Shown in pieces: positions 25,391-39,192 of a stretch of DNA of 64,000 nt. The translations under genes were made by a program, and so were the position numbers. The stretch is taken from assembly GCA_013396655.1 (NCBI GenBank), contig WBMV01005979.1, forward strand, positions 1 through 64,000, written 5' to 3'. The DNA is from Campylorhamphus procurvoides (taxonomy: Eukaryota > Chordata > Aves > Passeriformes > Dendrocolaptidae). How positions within the stretch are numbered: position 1 is the first letter of the stretch; every line of letters begins with the position of its first letter. Under the pieces are notes generated by a model. That model saw nothing but the letters and a program-made list of their open reading frames with translations. It was not told the origin of the DNA and made no database searches.

Positions 25391-27099
25391 TTCCTGAAAG
25401 GCATTCTGTGTGGCAAGCAATTACTCAAATGAACTCCTTGGATTAAGTAGAAGTGAAGCTAGAGGCAAAACACCAGCATTGCAAACTCAACAAGCAAAAT
25501 AAACACACTCATCAAAAAACTGTTTCTCTGATGTATACATAATCTTTCATGGTTATAAGTGATTCGAGCATGAAACTCATCAAACAACTGGATTAAATGA
25601 TTTAATAACATCCTAGAAAGCTTATTGTCACATAAAAGCTTTTTTTGTGACACAGAAGGTGATTATGAAATGGTTGACTTGAACAACTTCAAAACCATTT
25701 TAATTTGCAACAGCACAGGGATTCTGGAATGCCAGCCAATCCCATAATATCATACACCATTTCAAAGAAAAAGAAAAAAAATCATTTTGCATGCAAGTCT
25801 TTTCCTTTCCTCTTCCCCATCAACCCCTACTTCATTTATGCTCTAATTTCAAAAATGCCCATATCTTCCACTGGTATTTCAGAGTACCTGTCAAACTGTA
25901 ATTATTTACTCTCAGGAAATCACACCCTCCAAATAAAATAGAAAAGGTGATTAGTGTATCTGTCCAGCATGCACATAACTCTTCTAGACATTTAATAAAA
26001 AAGCCAGAGAATTTATTCAACATAGATATGGTATCTAAAATATCACTGCTATCAAATAAACCCTGGCATTTGGACAGGACTACTTTACATCTGCTATTAA
26101 TAAAAAGGGCTTTGGATTCTGTAAGCTTATGTTCTGCAGTGAGCAACCAGCAGCACCACTCTGAAACACAACACTACTTTCAGAGGGAAAAGGATATAAA
26201 TCTGTGTGACTTCTCACTGGTTCACTGATGCTGAAGGAGAGCACTCTGTGCTAGAAAAGGTCCTGCAAAGTACACAGATTGAAAAATCCTACTGGTTCTT
26301 CATTCTAGCAATCTAATAACAAGCTAGGCTTTAATTAGAGTGGCATTCAGACAGTTCTAAAGGAGGAAACCAGCAATCCACATGCAAAACTCAATCATCT
26401 GCTCAACAGGTTTATTAGATCCTTTCAGAAATGTTGACAGAAGGAAAGAAAATCCTACTTACTACTTCAAAATAAAATCCTACAGCCCCAAAAGCAAAGT
26501 AATATTATGACACTCAGCAATGTCAGCCTTAATTTGAAGTTGCCTGACCCCAGCAATGACATCTTCAGTATGGATGACACTTGCAAGTTCCCTAGAGCAT
26601 GTTAGTCAGCTGAGAATAATGGGAATATTGAAGTTATTCCATAGAAAATACTGCTGAGACTGCTGTGTCAGAAATTAAATTTCTCTCAGAGACTTGGCAC
26701 TGATCTTTGTTACAGGCTTGAAATTGCTGCTGGATTTTGGTGCTTATGATGCATCTTCAAAGGCTGACAACAGAGCTCATAATTTTACTTTAAAATACAA
26801 CTACTGCAGCGGTGTTTATAAGAGACCATGTTTAATACACAGACTGACTGTTATCGGAGAAGTCATTTGTAGCATAGAGATCTTGGTTGGATGGTATTGT
26901 CTCATACCAGCTGCATCACAACACATAGGCCTCCTCACCAGATTAGAAAGTAGAGGGAAGGGGTAATTCTCAATTTCTTCCACTGAACCTGAACTACCAT
27001 GCTGAAAACTATTCGTGATTGATGGGATCAAAGAAAGAAGAGTAAGCAGCTCTCCAGTCTGCAGTCAAGCAAGTCCACTTGCTCATTCACAAGAAGTGT
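25391..27099. other. No recognisable gene
   Basis: AT-rich sequence with short frames (104 codons or fewer) on both strands. Nothing recognisable. Confidence 0.5.
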
Positions 27100-27350
27100 G
27101 ATCAGCAGGACAAGGGAGGTGATTCTGCCTCTCTACTCCATTCTTGTGAGACCCCACTGTGAGTGCTGCATCCAGCTTGGGGGTCTCCAGCACAGAAAAG
27201 ATGTGGAGCTGTTGGAATAAGCCCAGAGGAGTGCCACAAAGATGATTAAAGGGCTGAAACAAGTCTTCTGTGAAGACAGACTGAGAGAGTTGGAGGAGAG
27301 AATGGAGACCTCACTGCAGCCTTTCAGTAACTACAGGGGGGCTTCAAGCA
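27100..27350 (+). mobile_element. CR1 LINE internal fragment (end of the ORF2 region)
   Basis: The sequence follows the CR1 region just downstream of the reverse transcriptase: GGGAGGTGATTCTGCC, GTGAGACCCCACTGTGAGTG, GAGTGCCACAAAGATGATTA and CAGACTGAGAGAGTTGG, ending after CTGCAGCCTTTCAGTAACTA. It is truncated at both ends and lacks the CR1 3' tail, so the rest was lost or has decayed. The same CR1 segment occurs in the longer copy at about 39210-39440, which gives an internal check. Confidence 0.9.
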
Positions 27351-27569
27351 CCTGGAAGAATTCAGAGGACACAGACATATCTTTTGAAAACTTTAGACTT
27401 AATATTCTGAGCAGTATTCTAAAAAGGTGAGATACTGTAAATATTGTCTGCAGATATAGAAACATATTTAATCGTGCACAGCTGTTACAGAACACTTGAA
27501 AATTATTTTCCCTAGTTTAGTGTTTTAGTTGGCAAAATTACTTCTTCTTAAAATGCATTTCACTTTATT

Positions 27570-28505
<936 letters not shown>

Positions 28506-28527
28506 GTGAGGCTTGGCAGGTTGGTGT

Positions 28528-28645
28528 TTCAGTAAAGACTGGATGTGGCACTTAGTGCCACAGTCTAGTAGACATGGTGGTGTTAGGTCATAGATTGGAC
28601 TCCATGATCTCAGAGGTCTTTTCCAACCTCGTTCATTCTGTGTAA
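28528..28645 (+). mobile_element. CR1 LINE 3' tail
   Basis: A short CR1 3' end: GACTGGATGTGGCACTTAGT, GACATGGTGGTGTTAGGTCA, ATTGGACTCCATGATCTCAG, AGGTCTTTTCCAACC and a weak ATTCTGTG end. It abuts the 5' side of the CNNM pseudogene but points the opposite way. Confidence 0.9.
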
Positions 28646-31392
28646 ATATTTTTTTATTTAATTTTACACCAAGGTCAGTGCTGGTTCAAAAAACACTGAC
28701 ATAGAAAAAATATTTATTAAATTGTTTCTTCTGTTTGCTACAAATCTGTATGTACTTTGCCTATATACTATTGATAAAAGTCCAGAAAGTAATGTGACAT
28801 TTCTTGTGGCAGTTTTGAAAGCTTTGATCAAGTAGAAAATTGCCTGTAAATGATTTTACAGTGAAAGCTTTTGAATGATATAGTGAAGAAAATGGTTTAC
28901 AATAAGGGGAGCAGGGCAATAATAAAGTATATGAAAATGAAAACCATTTTAACAATGTTCAAGGTGAAATTAGAAGAAAATGAGTTAAAAGACTAATGGT
29001 AAAGGAAAATGCATTTTAGTAACTGTAATTTATCATACTTAACTGAAAGAATTTATTATATTAACAGACGAGGAAGATTTTTACTTCTAGCAGCTGCTAA
29101 TGTGATTTCAAAATGTCAAGTAATTACAGCCCTGGGGGTTATAACCAAATTTTTATTGAGGAGGATTCAGTTCCAACATGAGAAGCAGCCAATTGTGGTG
29201 AGCATTAGGGTGTGCCTTTACAGTATTTCCTACAATATTAAACCAGTGCAGTTGCTCATTTTGCCATCAGATTGGGAGACGCCATTGATTCCTGTGGTTC
29301 AGCTGACCATGCCTATTCATCTTGCACCAGCACTGCCACTCATCTTGACAAATGGAAAACAAAAGCAGCACATTAATTTTATCCCCAAACAGTTTCTGCT
29401 GTTTAATTTGTTGCTTTTATCCCAAGAACTCCATTACAGCTCCATTTCCTCTGTCTGACATTGTTCTGATGCATGCACTTTCTTTGATACTATGTAATTT
29501 TTGATACTCTTATTTTTTGATGTCATCCATTCTACATTACCTTTGCTTCTCCTATGATTTCCCCTATGGGATAACATGACAGTGTTTGCTGTTCTGCGGT
29601 CTTGAAGAATGAAGTATCTGCTCTCCTAAATTTGGCCCCAGTACAACCAGTTGAAATCTGAACATTATAATTTTCCCATTATTTAATGAATAGCAAAAAG
29701 CTGCTGTGTTGACAAGAGCCTCTTTGTTGCTGACTATGTTGTCTATACCACATATGCAGGTATGCTCAGATATCACAATTAACACTGTGATAAAAAAATG
29801 TTGCAGTAGTTTCCAACTGATGCACAAATCCCACAGAAGGATGAGAGCAATAATACTACAATCAGTAAAAGTGGTAAGCTGGAGCTTGCAGTTATTGAGA
29901 ACTTTTTCCACACCTTTTTTTTTTTAATTTAAAAATTCAATTGATGTTACTTTTCAACAGAGAAAGCAAATTATCAAACAAAAAACCATATGGTTGAAAT
30001 GTTTCATTTTGACAGCTTTCAAAGACAAACCCCCTTTTTGTGTTGAAAATATGTTTACTTTAATATTTAACTCATTGTATTACATTACATAAGAAATTCA
30101 CAAAACTATTTTTACCTGGTCTTGGCCTGTGGTTATGAACCAGATAAGAAAATTTCACAAACTGACAAAACATTTCACAGAACAGAAGAACTATTTCTCT
30201 CAATATCTCTATTTGGAACCATGAAAAAAGGGGACCAAGATATCGTAAGTTTAGATACCTTCTTCACCCTCAGGGATTTTTTTATACTTGTGATTTTGAA
30301 GGCCACTGGAATTAATTTAGAAAATAGCTCTAATCAGGCAAAAATATTATTTTTTATATTTTATTTTAGAGATGTAAATATTTAAAACACTAGAATGTTA
30401 CATTGCTCTAACATATCCATGGTAATTTTTTAAAATTCTCAGGGATTCTATACTGTGTTTGTGGAAGTCCATGTCCTAACCAAAGCAAGCTGTGTGTCAC
30501 TATTTTGCCCTTTGTGGCCAGCTAGATATACCTGAGAGATAGAACATAGATGTCCCACTGCAGAAACAGATGCCCCTTGTCCGTTCAAGGTGAGCAGGGC
30601 AGCTGAACAGGTTTGGTTCCATCCAGTATAAAGTGGCGATGTACCCCCTGTCTCTTTCACCTACACAAACTCTCCATAGCACTTCCCACTTCTGTGCTTT
30701 TCAATTTTGACTCTAATAGCAGTCAATATTTTAAAATCTAATTAATATCTAACCTGATAGTTTGGTATTATTTTCTTGCACAGCCAGGTGCAAAGCAGGT
30801 ACATGCAACCTTGAGTGTTTAGCCAAGGAAACAGTTTGAGGAACACGTATCCATGTTTGGTCTGCCTGGTGTCCTGAATGTTAAGTTTATCCTGCCCAAT
30901 TCCCAACACTCACCCTCTGGGATCACTTCCTTACAGGGTACAGTTCTACCATGTCTCAGCAAATTTGGTTCTGATAAAATCAAAAAATGTCCTCTTCCTG
31001 ATGCTTCTACCTTTAGCAAGTCCCAGGAGCATTTAGTCATTCTCAGCTCTGGACTCTGCAGCAGGACTAACATCAACATGCTCAGAACTGTGCAAATATC
31101 AATTAGTGCTCAGTCCTGTGCTAAGATAACCAGCCGTGCTTCTGTATAAACAAAGACATGAATAGAAATGGGAGATAACATAGTTTTCACAACATATGTG
31201 TGGGAGTCAGGTGAAAATGTGATGGGGCAGAGGTGGGAGGAAGAAAGACAAAAAAGAAGAGCAATGACTGCCAAATAGAGATGGACAAAAGTGAGAATTG
31301 AGAGTAGCCCCTGTGTTTTGCAATCCTGGGACAATACAATGAGTCACACATTGCTGTCATTTTTACCCTCTTGTGTAGGAAGAAGTGCTGTA
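28646..31392. other. No recognisable gene
   Basis: AT-rich DNA. A 149-codon plus-strand frame (29009-29458) and a 115-codon minus-strand frame (29564-29911) show no recognisable domain. A T-run lies near 29916-29926. Confidence 0.5.
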
Positions 31393-31490
31393 TCTATTTT
31401 AAAGACAGAATGAAGTGGGAAAGGTACAAGAGGTCACACAACAACAAAGAGAGGCATGAAAGCTGGGGACTCTGCTATCCTGCTCTGGGA
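31393..31490. repeat. Possible MIR-like tRNA-SINE relic
   Basis: The order of motifs resembles the MIR core: a CTATTTTAAAGACAGAATGA block (MIR: ATTTTACAGATGAGGAA), then AGGTCACACAACAAC (MIR: AGGTCACACAGCTAG), then an AGCTGGGGACTC-like block. MIR relics are rare but real in birds. Divergence is high, so this is tentative. Confidence 0.35.
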
Positions 31491-34400
31491 AATGAGTGAC
31501 TGCTAAAGCAAACAGCAGTTAGCAGTAATCTATCGCAGAACATGAAAACCAAGCCTTGTGAGCTCTGGCTAGAGCTGTGGTGTTATTTTGACTTGGCCCT
31601 GAGCAATACTTAGCTGACAATGAACTTCAGTCTTTAGCAGCAGTTTGCTTGTTTTCACTATTGAGTGTCCACAGAAATGTTACATGATGGCTAGGCTCCA
31701 AGTGTACATCATGTATTCTTCACAGTCAATAAAACTAATCATTGTAATATTACCTCAACCAAAAATACACTTTTCCCAGTAAACTGATGTATTAGCAGAA
31801 AGTTAAAATCTTTAATGTTTTAGGCTTTTTGAGGAACACCAAAAGAGGTTTGTTTTGTGTTAATTTTTCAGTAAAAGGTGAATCAGGGATAAGTGAGGAA
31901 TAAATTATTTTATTCAAAGGAGTTACTGAAAACTAGAGAAATTGTGCACAGAAGAAGCATTCTTCCTTGCGAACACCTGTGAGAAATGTTAGGTAGCATC
32001 TCTGCCTCTTCTAGTGTCCCAGAAAAGGCTGATACCCTTAGGAGAAGCAGACATGGTGATTAGTTTGTATCTTGTAATTACTTTATAGATTTTAGTCTTT
32101 ATAGAACATTTCAGTATTGGAAACCTGCTACAAATCCTTTTCAATCTGTGGTCATTTTTTTTGGCCTGTTTTGTCACTGTTCATCAGTGCTTTTATGCCA
32201 GATTTAAAGAAAAACCTTTTCCCGTGCAAAGGATATGCTTTCCCTTTGGGAGGTTTCATAGTTCTCCCTTCCTAAGCACAAACGTAATGCCTTGCAGTAT
32301 CACCAGCACCAGATAAGATGACCTACCTCACTACTTCCACAGCAAACTCACTCACACAAGACATGTCAGAAATAACTACTCCATTGTAAATTCTGGTGTA
32401 GCCCATAGGAAACCAAACACTTGTAATATATATTGACTTGTGTTTATTTTCCAAGTGAACTCTTCAACCCATATAGATAAGGGAGAATGCATTTATGTGA
32501 CAGTCGCAAAGTTAATATTTTCATAGAAAAGCAGACATTTAGACATTTCCCTTTGCAGTGGTGTTCACTGTCGGCAAATGCCCAGGTGCAATCCAGGTAA
32601 CCGTTATGTAAATACCTAAACAACTTCAAAGCTCTGTGTTCCCAGCTGCTTGCCTTACCTTTTGCCTTACCTGCCAAGATTATGCACATGGTGAGAAAAG
32701 CTGGGGGAAATTATGCTGCATTTGGAGTTGAGAATCCCTTATGCACATGTGAACTAAGAATATCAGCTGTAGTGCAGCAGACAGACATGTATGGTTTGAA
32801 ATTAATTAGATTAGGCATGATCAGTGTTAGTCATCCATTTATTTTTATACACTAACTGTGGTGTTGGGCTGTATTTGACTCAACTCACTCTGAAGAGACA
32901 GGAGCTAGAAGCCTTCTCTGTGACATACACATCATGCACCAGAATCACCCCCTCTTCCCCTCCCCAAATAAGTATATACACACATATATAGATACAAACA
33001 CGTACATGTGTGCCTCTCATTCACCCATCCATTTAATTTTTTACCTTCAAAAATTGCTGAGGTGGTGAGCAAGCATAAATTTGTGTGCTCATATACTGAA
33101 GGTGCTACTGGCTTAGTCTGTGACCTCCAACAAGTCAGTGCAGCACTGCCCGAACAAAGGAATGGATGTTCTTCAGCTAGTCATGAGCATCCCCGCTCCT
33201 ACAGTGACACTTGGATTACTGCTGTCCAGAGCAAACCCTTAATCACTTTGGTCTCTAACTTCTGCATTTATATCACTACTAAAATACAAGTCTAACTGAA
33301 TGCCAGAAGTAAGAGATGTTAGGGTATCCACAACCATAACCATATTTTATAATTTATTGTCATACAGACATCACAAAATGTCTGCAGAGAAGCATTGACC
33401 TTGACTTTTCTGCATCATAGCATGTTTAAAATAATCAGCAAAAGTCATCATTAGATACTGCATGCATCCTTCTCTGCCAACAGAAGAGAGCAGAGATTTC
33501 TTGGGAACTGGCTCAAATTCTCTATCCCTCTCACTCACTCATTCTCTCTCACACAAGCACAAACACACACACATACACACATTCCTGCATAGCCTAAAGC
33601 AGATTCAAACACATTTCAATATATGTAGCACTGTCTCAAGCTATTTTAAAGCAAAAAGAGATACACTCCTTGAAATAGAATAAAATAACTGTACTCCCAC
33701 AGAGGGGTTTTAAAATTGGCAGGTATTACTTCTCAGCTGTCATGGGGAGCCAAAACAAATATATTCACAGAACTATCTCTGCACCTTGTGCTTCAATATG
33801 ATGAACTGGTTTTATGCTTCTCTGCAATGCAGACAAACAATTAATTTCTCTTCCTTTTTTTTTTTTTCTTTTATGATAGCTAAGCACTATGACCTTCCTA
33901 AAAGTTTTCAAGGATCCTTTAGTGGAAAGCTTCACAATATCTTCACAGCGTTACTGTTCTCCATAGCTCAGTATGATTTCTAAACTGAATAAACTGAACT
34001 TAAAATTATATCATTATAAAATGTGGTACTAGGCAAGTTTCAGACAATTGAAATTAAAAGAAATATTTCATAGCATTGCTTAACATTTATGACGATATTT
34101 TTTGCATAATCTTTATACCACTCACATGCGTATCATGGATTATAATTAAATGCTGACTGAATTAATGGAAATTTTTCTATCACCCTGCATATCTTGTTGT
34201 CCTTAATCACTGTGAGACTAGTATCATCCTCCTATGTTTTCTATTGCATAATTCAAGTTAATGGTCACTGCTTAAAATTTGTTTTTATAGTTAGATTTAA
34301 GGCACTATTCATCTTTTGAAAAGCACTGATTTTACAAAAACCATCATTACTTCAGATGATCTTAAATCAAGGCAGGTCTGATTTATATGAACTACAACTC

Positions 34401-35775
34401 AGGTCCAACAAGAATAAGCTTTTAAGGTGAAAATTATTGTGTCAAATCTGAAAATGCAAAAGTCCCACGATAAAGGATGCACCTAGTGATACACATCTAT
34501 TTTCTGTACAGTTTTACTCAACCATAGTAACTAAAATAATGCTAACTCATGACACATCTGAGCTCAGAAAGCAGTTATTGCTATTCTGTTTTAAAAAGTA
34601 TTTCCTAATTGGTGTATTCTAACATTCCCATAAAAAGAAATAGAACAGAAACATTCAAAAAGGACCTCTCAGTGGGCAAAATCTACTAATTAATGCAAGA
34701 AAGGAATATAAGCTTTCTATGTTCTCTGGCTGCACTTCTGGATTATTGTCAAAATCCACATCTGTCAACAACCTTGGTGAGACCAGCTCCTGGAAAACTG
34801 GATGCTGAGATGCCTCTCTACCTTTCCTGCTTAAATTCTGTTTTGGCACTAAGATGTACATTTGAGTAGTAATTGTTTTATTATATTATTGAGGGGAGTG
34901 ATGGTGGCTCTCCCAAAGCTTTAAGGCTGTAAGGTGAACCAGTTCCCCATTCCTTGGGACCTCCAAGCTGTACAAAGAACAATAGCTGTCAGCAGCACCT
35001 GGACACATGGATGGTGTAAAGGCTGCAGGACTTTCCACTAGAAACTCCATCTGAATAATCAGGCTTGGTGGGGAGCAGATTGGATGCAATCAAGATAGTC
35101 AGAGTCCTGGTGACAATTGTGTGAAACAGCCTTGTTTGCAAGACCTTAAATTGTTTGAGCATTAGTATGCTTTTACAGTAGATGGTAGAAAAGAGCTGGC
35201 ATCAAATTCCTTTGCCACTTACACCAAGAAAGGGGAAGAATTTAAGAAGTGGAAGACTTAGGTCGCTCTCCAAAGAAAAAATAAAAAACAGAATAAAAAT
35301 ATAAAAGTATAAATCAAATAAAAGAAAGAACAAAAATGTAAAAGACTCTATTTGCACTCTTATGGGACTTAAAAGTCATTCCAAGAAAAGGCTCAGAGGA
35401 CAGCTCTGCTAGCAAGAGTGGAAGACAATAGAAGAGTTACCAGTAGGTTATCTGAACAGATTTTTATTGACCAGCTTCTCAGCTCTGGTATGCCCTTGAC
35501 AGATTTCCTACATGACCCAGAAGCTGGAGCAATGATTTTGTACTTCATGGGGTAATGACATGGGAAAAACAGAGAGATGCCACATTACAGGCATTCTCCT
35601 TCCTGTGCTAGAATCCACAGTGACATTATCTGAGGACTTGTCCCTGCTGCCCTTACAGCAAGACAGACCTTTTCATAATGACAAGTAGCTCTTTGGCCAC
35701 AGAAGCATGTAAATTGTGAGAGGAGGAGTGGCAGACACTGATCTACCTCTTCTCTGTGGTGACCAGTGACACAAC
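31491..35775. other. No recognisable gene; simple-sequence tracts
   Basis: A CT/CA-rich microsatellite lies at about 33520-33582, a T-run at 33855-33867, and an A-rich low-complexity stretch at about 35278-35345. Open frames are short (95 codons or fewer) and unrecognisable. Confidence 0.55.
33520..33582. repeat. CT/CA-rich microsatellite
   Basis: Interrupted TCTC, CACT and ACAC dinucleotide runs form a pyrimidine-then-CA tract. A 73-codon frame across it (33462-33683) is an artefact of the repeat. Confidence 0.85.
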
Positions 35776-36038
35776 CTGAGGAAATGGCCTGAAATTGTGT
35801 CAGGGGAGGTTTAGATTAGATATTAGAAAAGTTTCTTTACTCTCAGGGTGGTTGGGCACTGGAACAGGCTCTCCAGGGAAGTGGTCACAATACCAAGCTT
35901 GACAGAGTTCAAGAAGCATTTGGACAATACTCTCAGGCACATGGTGTGACTCTTGGGGATGGTCCTGTGCAGAGCTAGGAGTTGGACTTGGTGATCCTTG
36001 TGGTCCCTTCCAGCTCAGCATACTTTATGATTCTGTGA
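35776..36038 (+). mobile_element. CR1 LINE 3' fragment
   Basis: A 5'-truncated CR1 in plus orientation: GAGGAAATGGCCTGAAATTG, GGGCACTGGAACAGGCTCTC, CAGGGAAGTGGTCACAATAC, GTTGGACTTGGTGATCCTTG and CCCTTCCAGCTCAG, ending in TTATGATTCTGTGA. It belongs to a different CR1 subfamily from the copy at 25139, judging by the tail wording (CTTGTGGTCCCTTCCAGCTC). Confidence 0.92.
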
Positions 36039-37599
36039 AATTTATGTATCTGAATTTTCAAAGGTCACTGACCTGTTGACAGCTGATGGAAAAAAGTCTG
36101 GAGGCTTTCTTCTAGGGTTAGCTGTACCTCAGGACTGGCAGCTATGTCTTGACTTAATCTAGGTCCTACCATACTCACAAGAGCTTGAAAGAGACCGCCA
36201 GATACACAGAACCTTACTATGAGCTGCTAGAATTATGGAATATCTGGAATTTTGTTCTGCTTATTATATAACTTCAAATATTTTCATCCCTCAAAGCAAT
36301 AGCTGTGGTTTCATGCCTACTTGCCATTTCAGGGCCCTCCAGTATTTTGGGCTGTCTTTAAAACCCATTTATTGCTTGAAATACCTATCAATGTTTTACT
36401 GCTGATGAAAACAAAATCAATTAAAACATTAATTTAAAGTGTGAAATGTTTACGCTAAGCCAAATACAACAGTAAAAATCAGATACAATGATGTACTTTG
36501 TGACAGTGTATTTTAGCTAACTAATTATAACAGCCATGCACAGTGCCAAGCCTCCTTATCACATACATGATTAAAGAATGAGAATATTTAACTCTGGGAA
36601 GACGATTTAAGAAGGGAGGAGCGACCTTATATATTAATCAACTGTGAGATTAAAGGATTATCATTATTTCACTGACATTTTTTATATTTCAGAATCTTAG
36701 TACCCCCTTAGTCTGAATTCTTAGCTATGCAAGCCCAACCAGGCAAACACTGGGTGTATGTATCACCATGATGCACTTCCTGGAGTTCCTCCAGTTTTCA
36801 GACTAGATATTCTTAAGGTTTTTTATAGATAACAGTCTGATTTCTTGCTGTGTTTTTTCTACTACATATTACAATATTTACCTTAACTCTCTGCCAAATT
36901 GAATATAATTCATATCTAATCTTAGGCCTAAGCTCATTTTTGACTAAAATGCATTCTAGCAAGAACCTTTTTATTATAGTAAATAGTCAGAAAATGACAT
37001 TTCTAGGGTGACTTTGATTTTAAACAGTTCTGAAGGGAAGAAAAAGAAACTCAAATTACCTTCTGCACAAGGGTTTTTCCACATTTAGTATCGGAATGTA
37101 TCCACCTCTCTTATCTACAAAAGTTTTGGAGTTTCTGATCCTGTGTTGTGAATTTTCAGTACACTACCTGTAAGCTTTTTGATAGTCACAATGTTTTTGA
37201 GTACATATTTAGAGCTTTATCCGTATGAGATTGAAGTACCAATTCAAGACAATGACATAAGAATGCAGCAACTTACCATTTATGTAGTGTTACAATATTT
37301 TATTACTTACATTATAAAGCATCTCATATTCAGGATGCAACCACAAGTAAGGTCACATTTTTATGGGAACACACAATATGTGGAAAACTAGGTCAAACTC
37401 CATGCATATGTATAGCATGAAAGGATCATCCTTGGTTCAAAGACCTTACAGTCTAGTTGAGACTTTCATTTTAGATGCTCCAGTGAAGATGACTTCTGAC
37501 ATGCAACTGCAAATGGAACAGCCATTGCTCAGTTGTGTGCGTACTCTCAAAAATGTATTCCAAGTTTGGATCTTGAGAGGATTTCTATGAGATTTCTAT
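36039..37599. other. No recognisable gene
   Basis: AT-rich unique DNA. Only short frames are open. Confidence 0.5.
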
Positions 37600-38219
37600 G
37601 CCAAGGTCAGGACTCTACTTATGGCTCTTGATAACTGGTTTTCACCAGTGTAGGATCTCAAGTCCTTGAACTTCCAGGTGGGGGTTGGGGGAGCAAAGTC
37701 TCTCCCACTGTAAGGGAAGAGGGGGTTCAGGACCACTTCATGAAGTTGAACAGCCAGAATTTTATGGGACCTGATAACATGTATCTCAGGGTTCTGAGAT
37801 GTTGTTGCCAAGACATGCTCCATCAAATTAAAAATATCATGGCAGTCAAAGTCCCAGGTCACTAGAAAAAGGGAAATATTGGTGCTATTTTTAAAAAGAT
37901 AAGAAAGGAACACATGGGGAACTACAGACTGGTGAGCTGCATCTCTGTGCCTGGGAAGATCATGAAGAGAATCCTCATGAAAACAATGTTAAGGTACATG
38001 CAAGACAAGGAGCTGATCTGTGACAACCAGCACAGCTTCACTAAGGGTAAATTGTGCCTGACCAATCTGTTGGCCTTCTATGATGGAGTAACTGCAACTG
38101 TTGAAAAGATGAGACCAACTGATGTCATCTACCTAGACCTCTGTATAGCCTTAGACACAGTCCCATATGACATCCTTATCTCCAAATTGAAGAGACATGG
38201 ATTTGAAGGGTGGACTATT

Positions 38220-38705
38220 TGGTGGATAAGAAATCAGCTGGATGGCCATAGCAGAGAGTTGTGGCCAATGGCTCTGTGTCCAAGTAGAGGTTGGTGACAA
38301 GTGGTGTCCCTGAAGGCTCTGTCTTGGGACCAGTGTTGTCTAATATCTTTATCAATGACATTAACAGTGAGATCAAGTGCACCCTCAGCAAGTTTTCAGA
38401 TGACAGGAAGCTGAGCAGGGCAGTTCACACAACAGAAGTATAGAACGACATCCAGGGGGACCTGGACAAACTTGAGAAATGGGCACACAAGAACCTCATG
38501 AAGTTCAACAACTCCAAGTGCAAGGTGCTGCACCTGGATTGGGGCAATCCCAGACATGAGTACTGACTGGGAGAGGAACTGACTGAGAGAAGCCCTGCAG
38601 AGAAGGACTTGGGGGTTCTTGTGGAAGAAAAGCTGGATATGAGCCAACAATGTGTGCTCACACCCCAGAGGGCAAACCACATCCTGGGCTGCAATGAAAG
38701 AGGGG
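38220..38705 (+). repeat. Left copy of a 486-bp duplicated segment
   Basis: This segment ends at the N at 38706 and is repeated at 38707-39192 at an offset of exactly 487. Only one mismatch is seen: T at 38622 versus C at 39109. It is best explained as overlapping contig ends that were not merged. Confidence 0.95.
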
Positions 38706-38706
38706 N
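38706..38706. other. Assembly gap marker (single N)
   Basis: The only non-ACGT base noticed in the window. It sits exactly at the junction between the two copies of the duplicated segment. Confidence 0.97.
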
Positions 38707-39192
38707 TGGTGGATAAGAAATCAGCTGGATGGCCATAGCAGAGAGTTGTGGCCAATGGCTCTGTGTCCAAGTAGAGGTTGGTGACAAGTGGTGTCCCTGA
38801 AGGCTCTGTCTTGGGACCAGTGTTGTCTAATATCTTTATCAATGACATTAACAGTGAGATCAAGTGCACCCTCAGCAAGTTTTCAGATGACAGGAAGCTG
38901 AGCAGGGCAGTTCACACAACAGAAGTATAGAACGACATCCAGGGGGACCTGGACAAACTTGAGAAATGGGCACACAAGAACCTCATGAAGTTCAACAACT
39001 CCAAGTGCAAGGTGCTGCACCTGGATTGGGGCAATCCCAGACATGAGTACTGACTGGGAGAGGAACTGACTGAGAGAAGCCCTGCAGAGAAGGACTTGGG
39101 GGTTCTTGCGGAAGAAAAGCTGGATATGAGCCAACAATGTGTGCTCACACCCCAGAGGGCAAACCACATCCTGGGCTGCAATGAAAGAGGGG
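38707..39192 (+). repeat. Right copy of the 486-bp duplicated segment
   Basis: It starts immediately after the N with TGGTGGATAAGAAATCAGC and runs to GAAAGAGGGG, matching 38220-38705 with one substitution. After 39192 the normal CR1 continuation follows, so deleting one copy plus the N restores a collinear CR1. Confidence 0.95.

Noticed and set aside
29009..29458. 149-codon plus-strand frame next to the CNNM pseudogene
   Set aside because: Hydrophobic composition typical of AT-rich random frames. It is unrelated to CNNM and unrecognised.
33090..33135. MIR-like left-arm string (GTCTGTGACCTCCAACAAGT)
   Set aside because: Too short and isolated to separate from chance.
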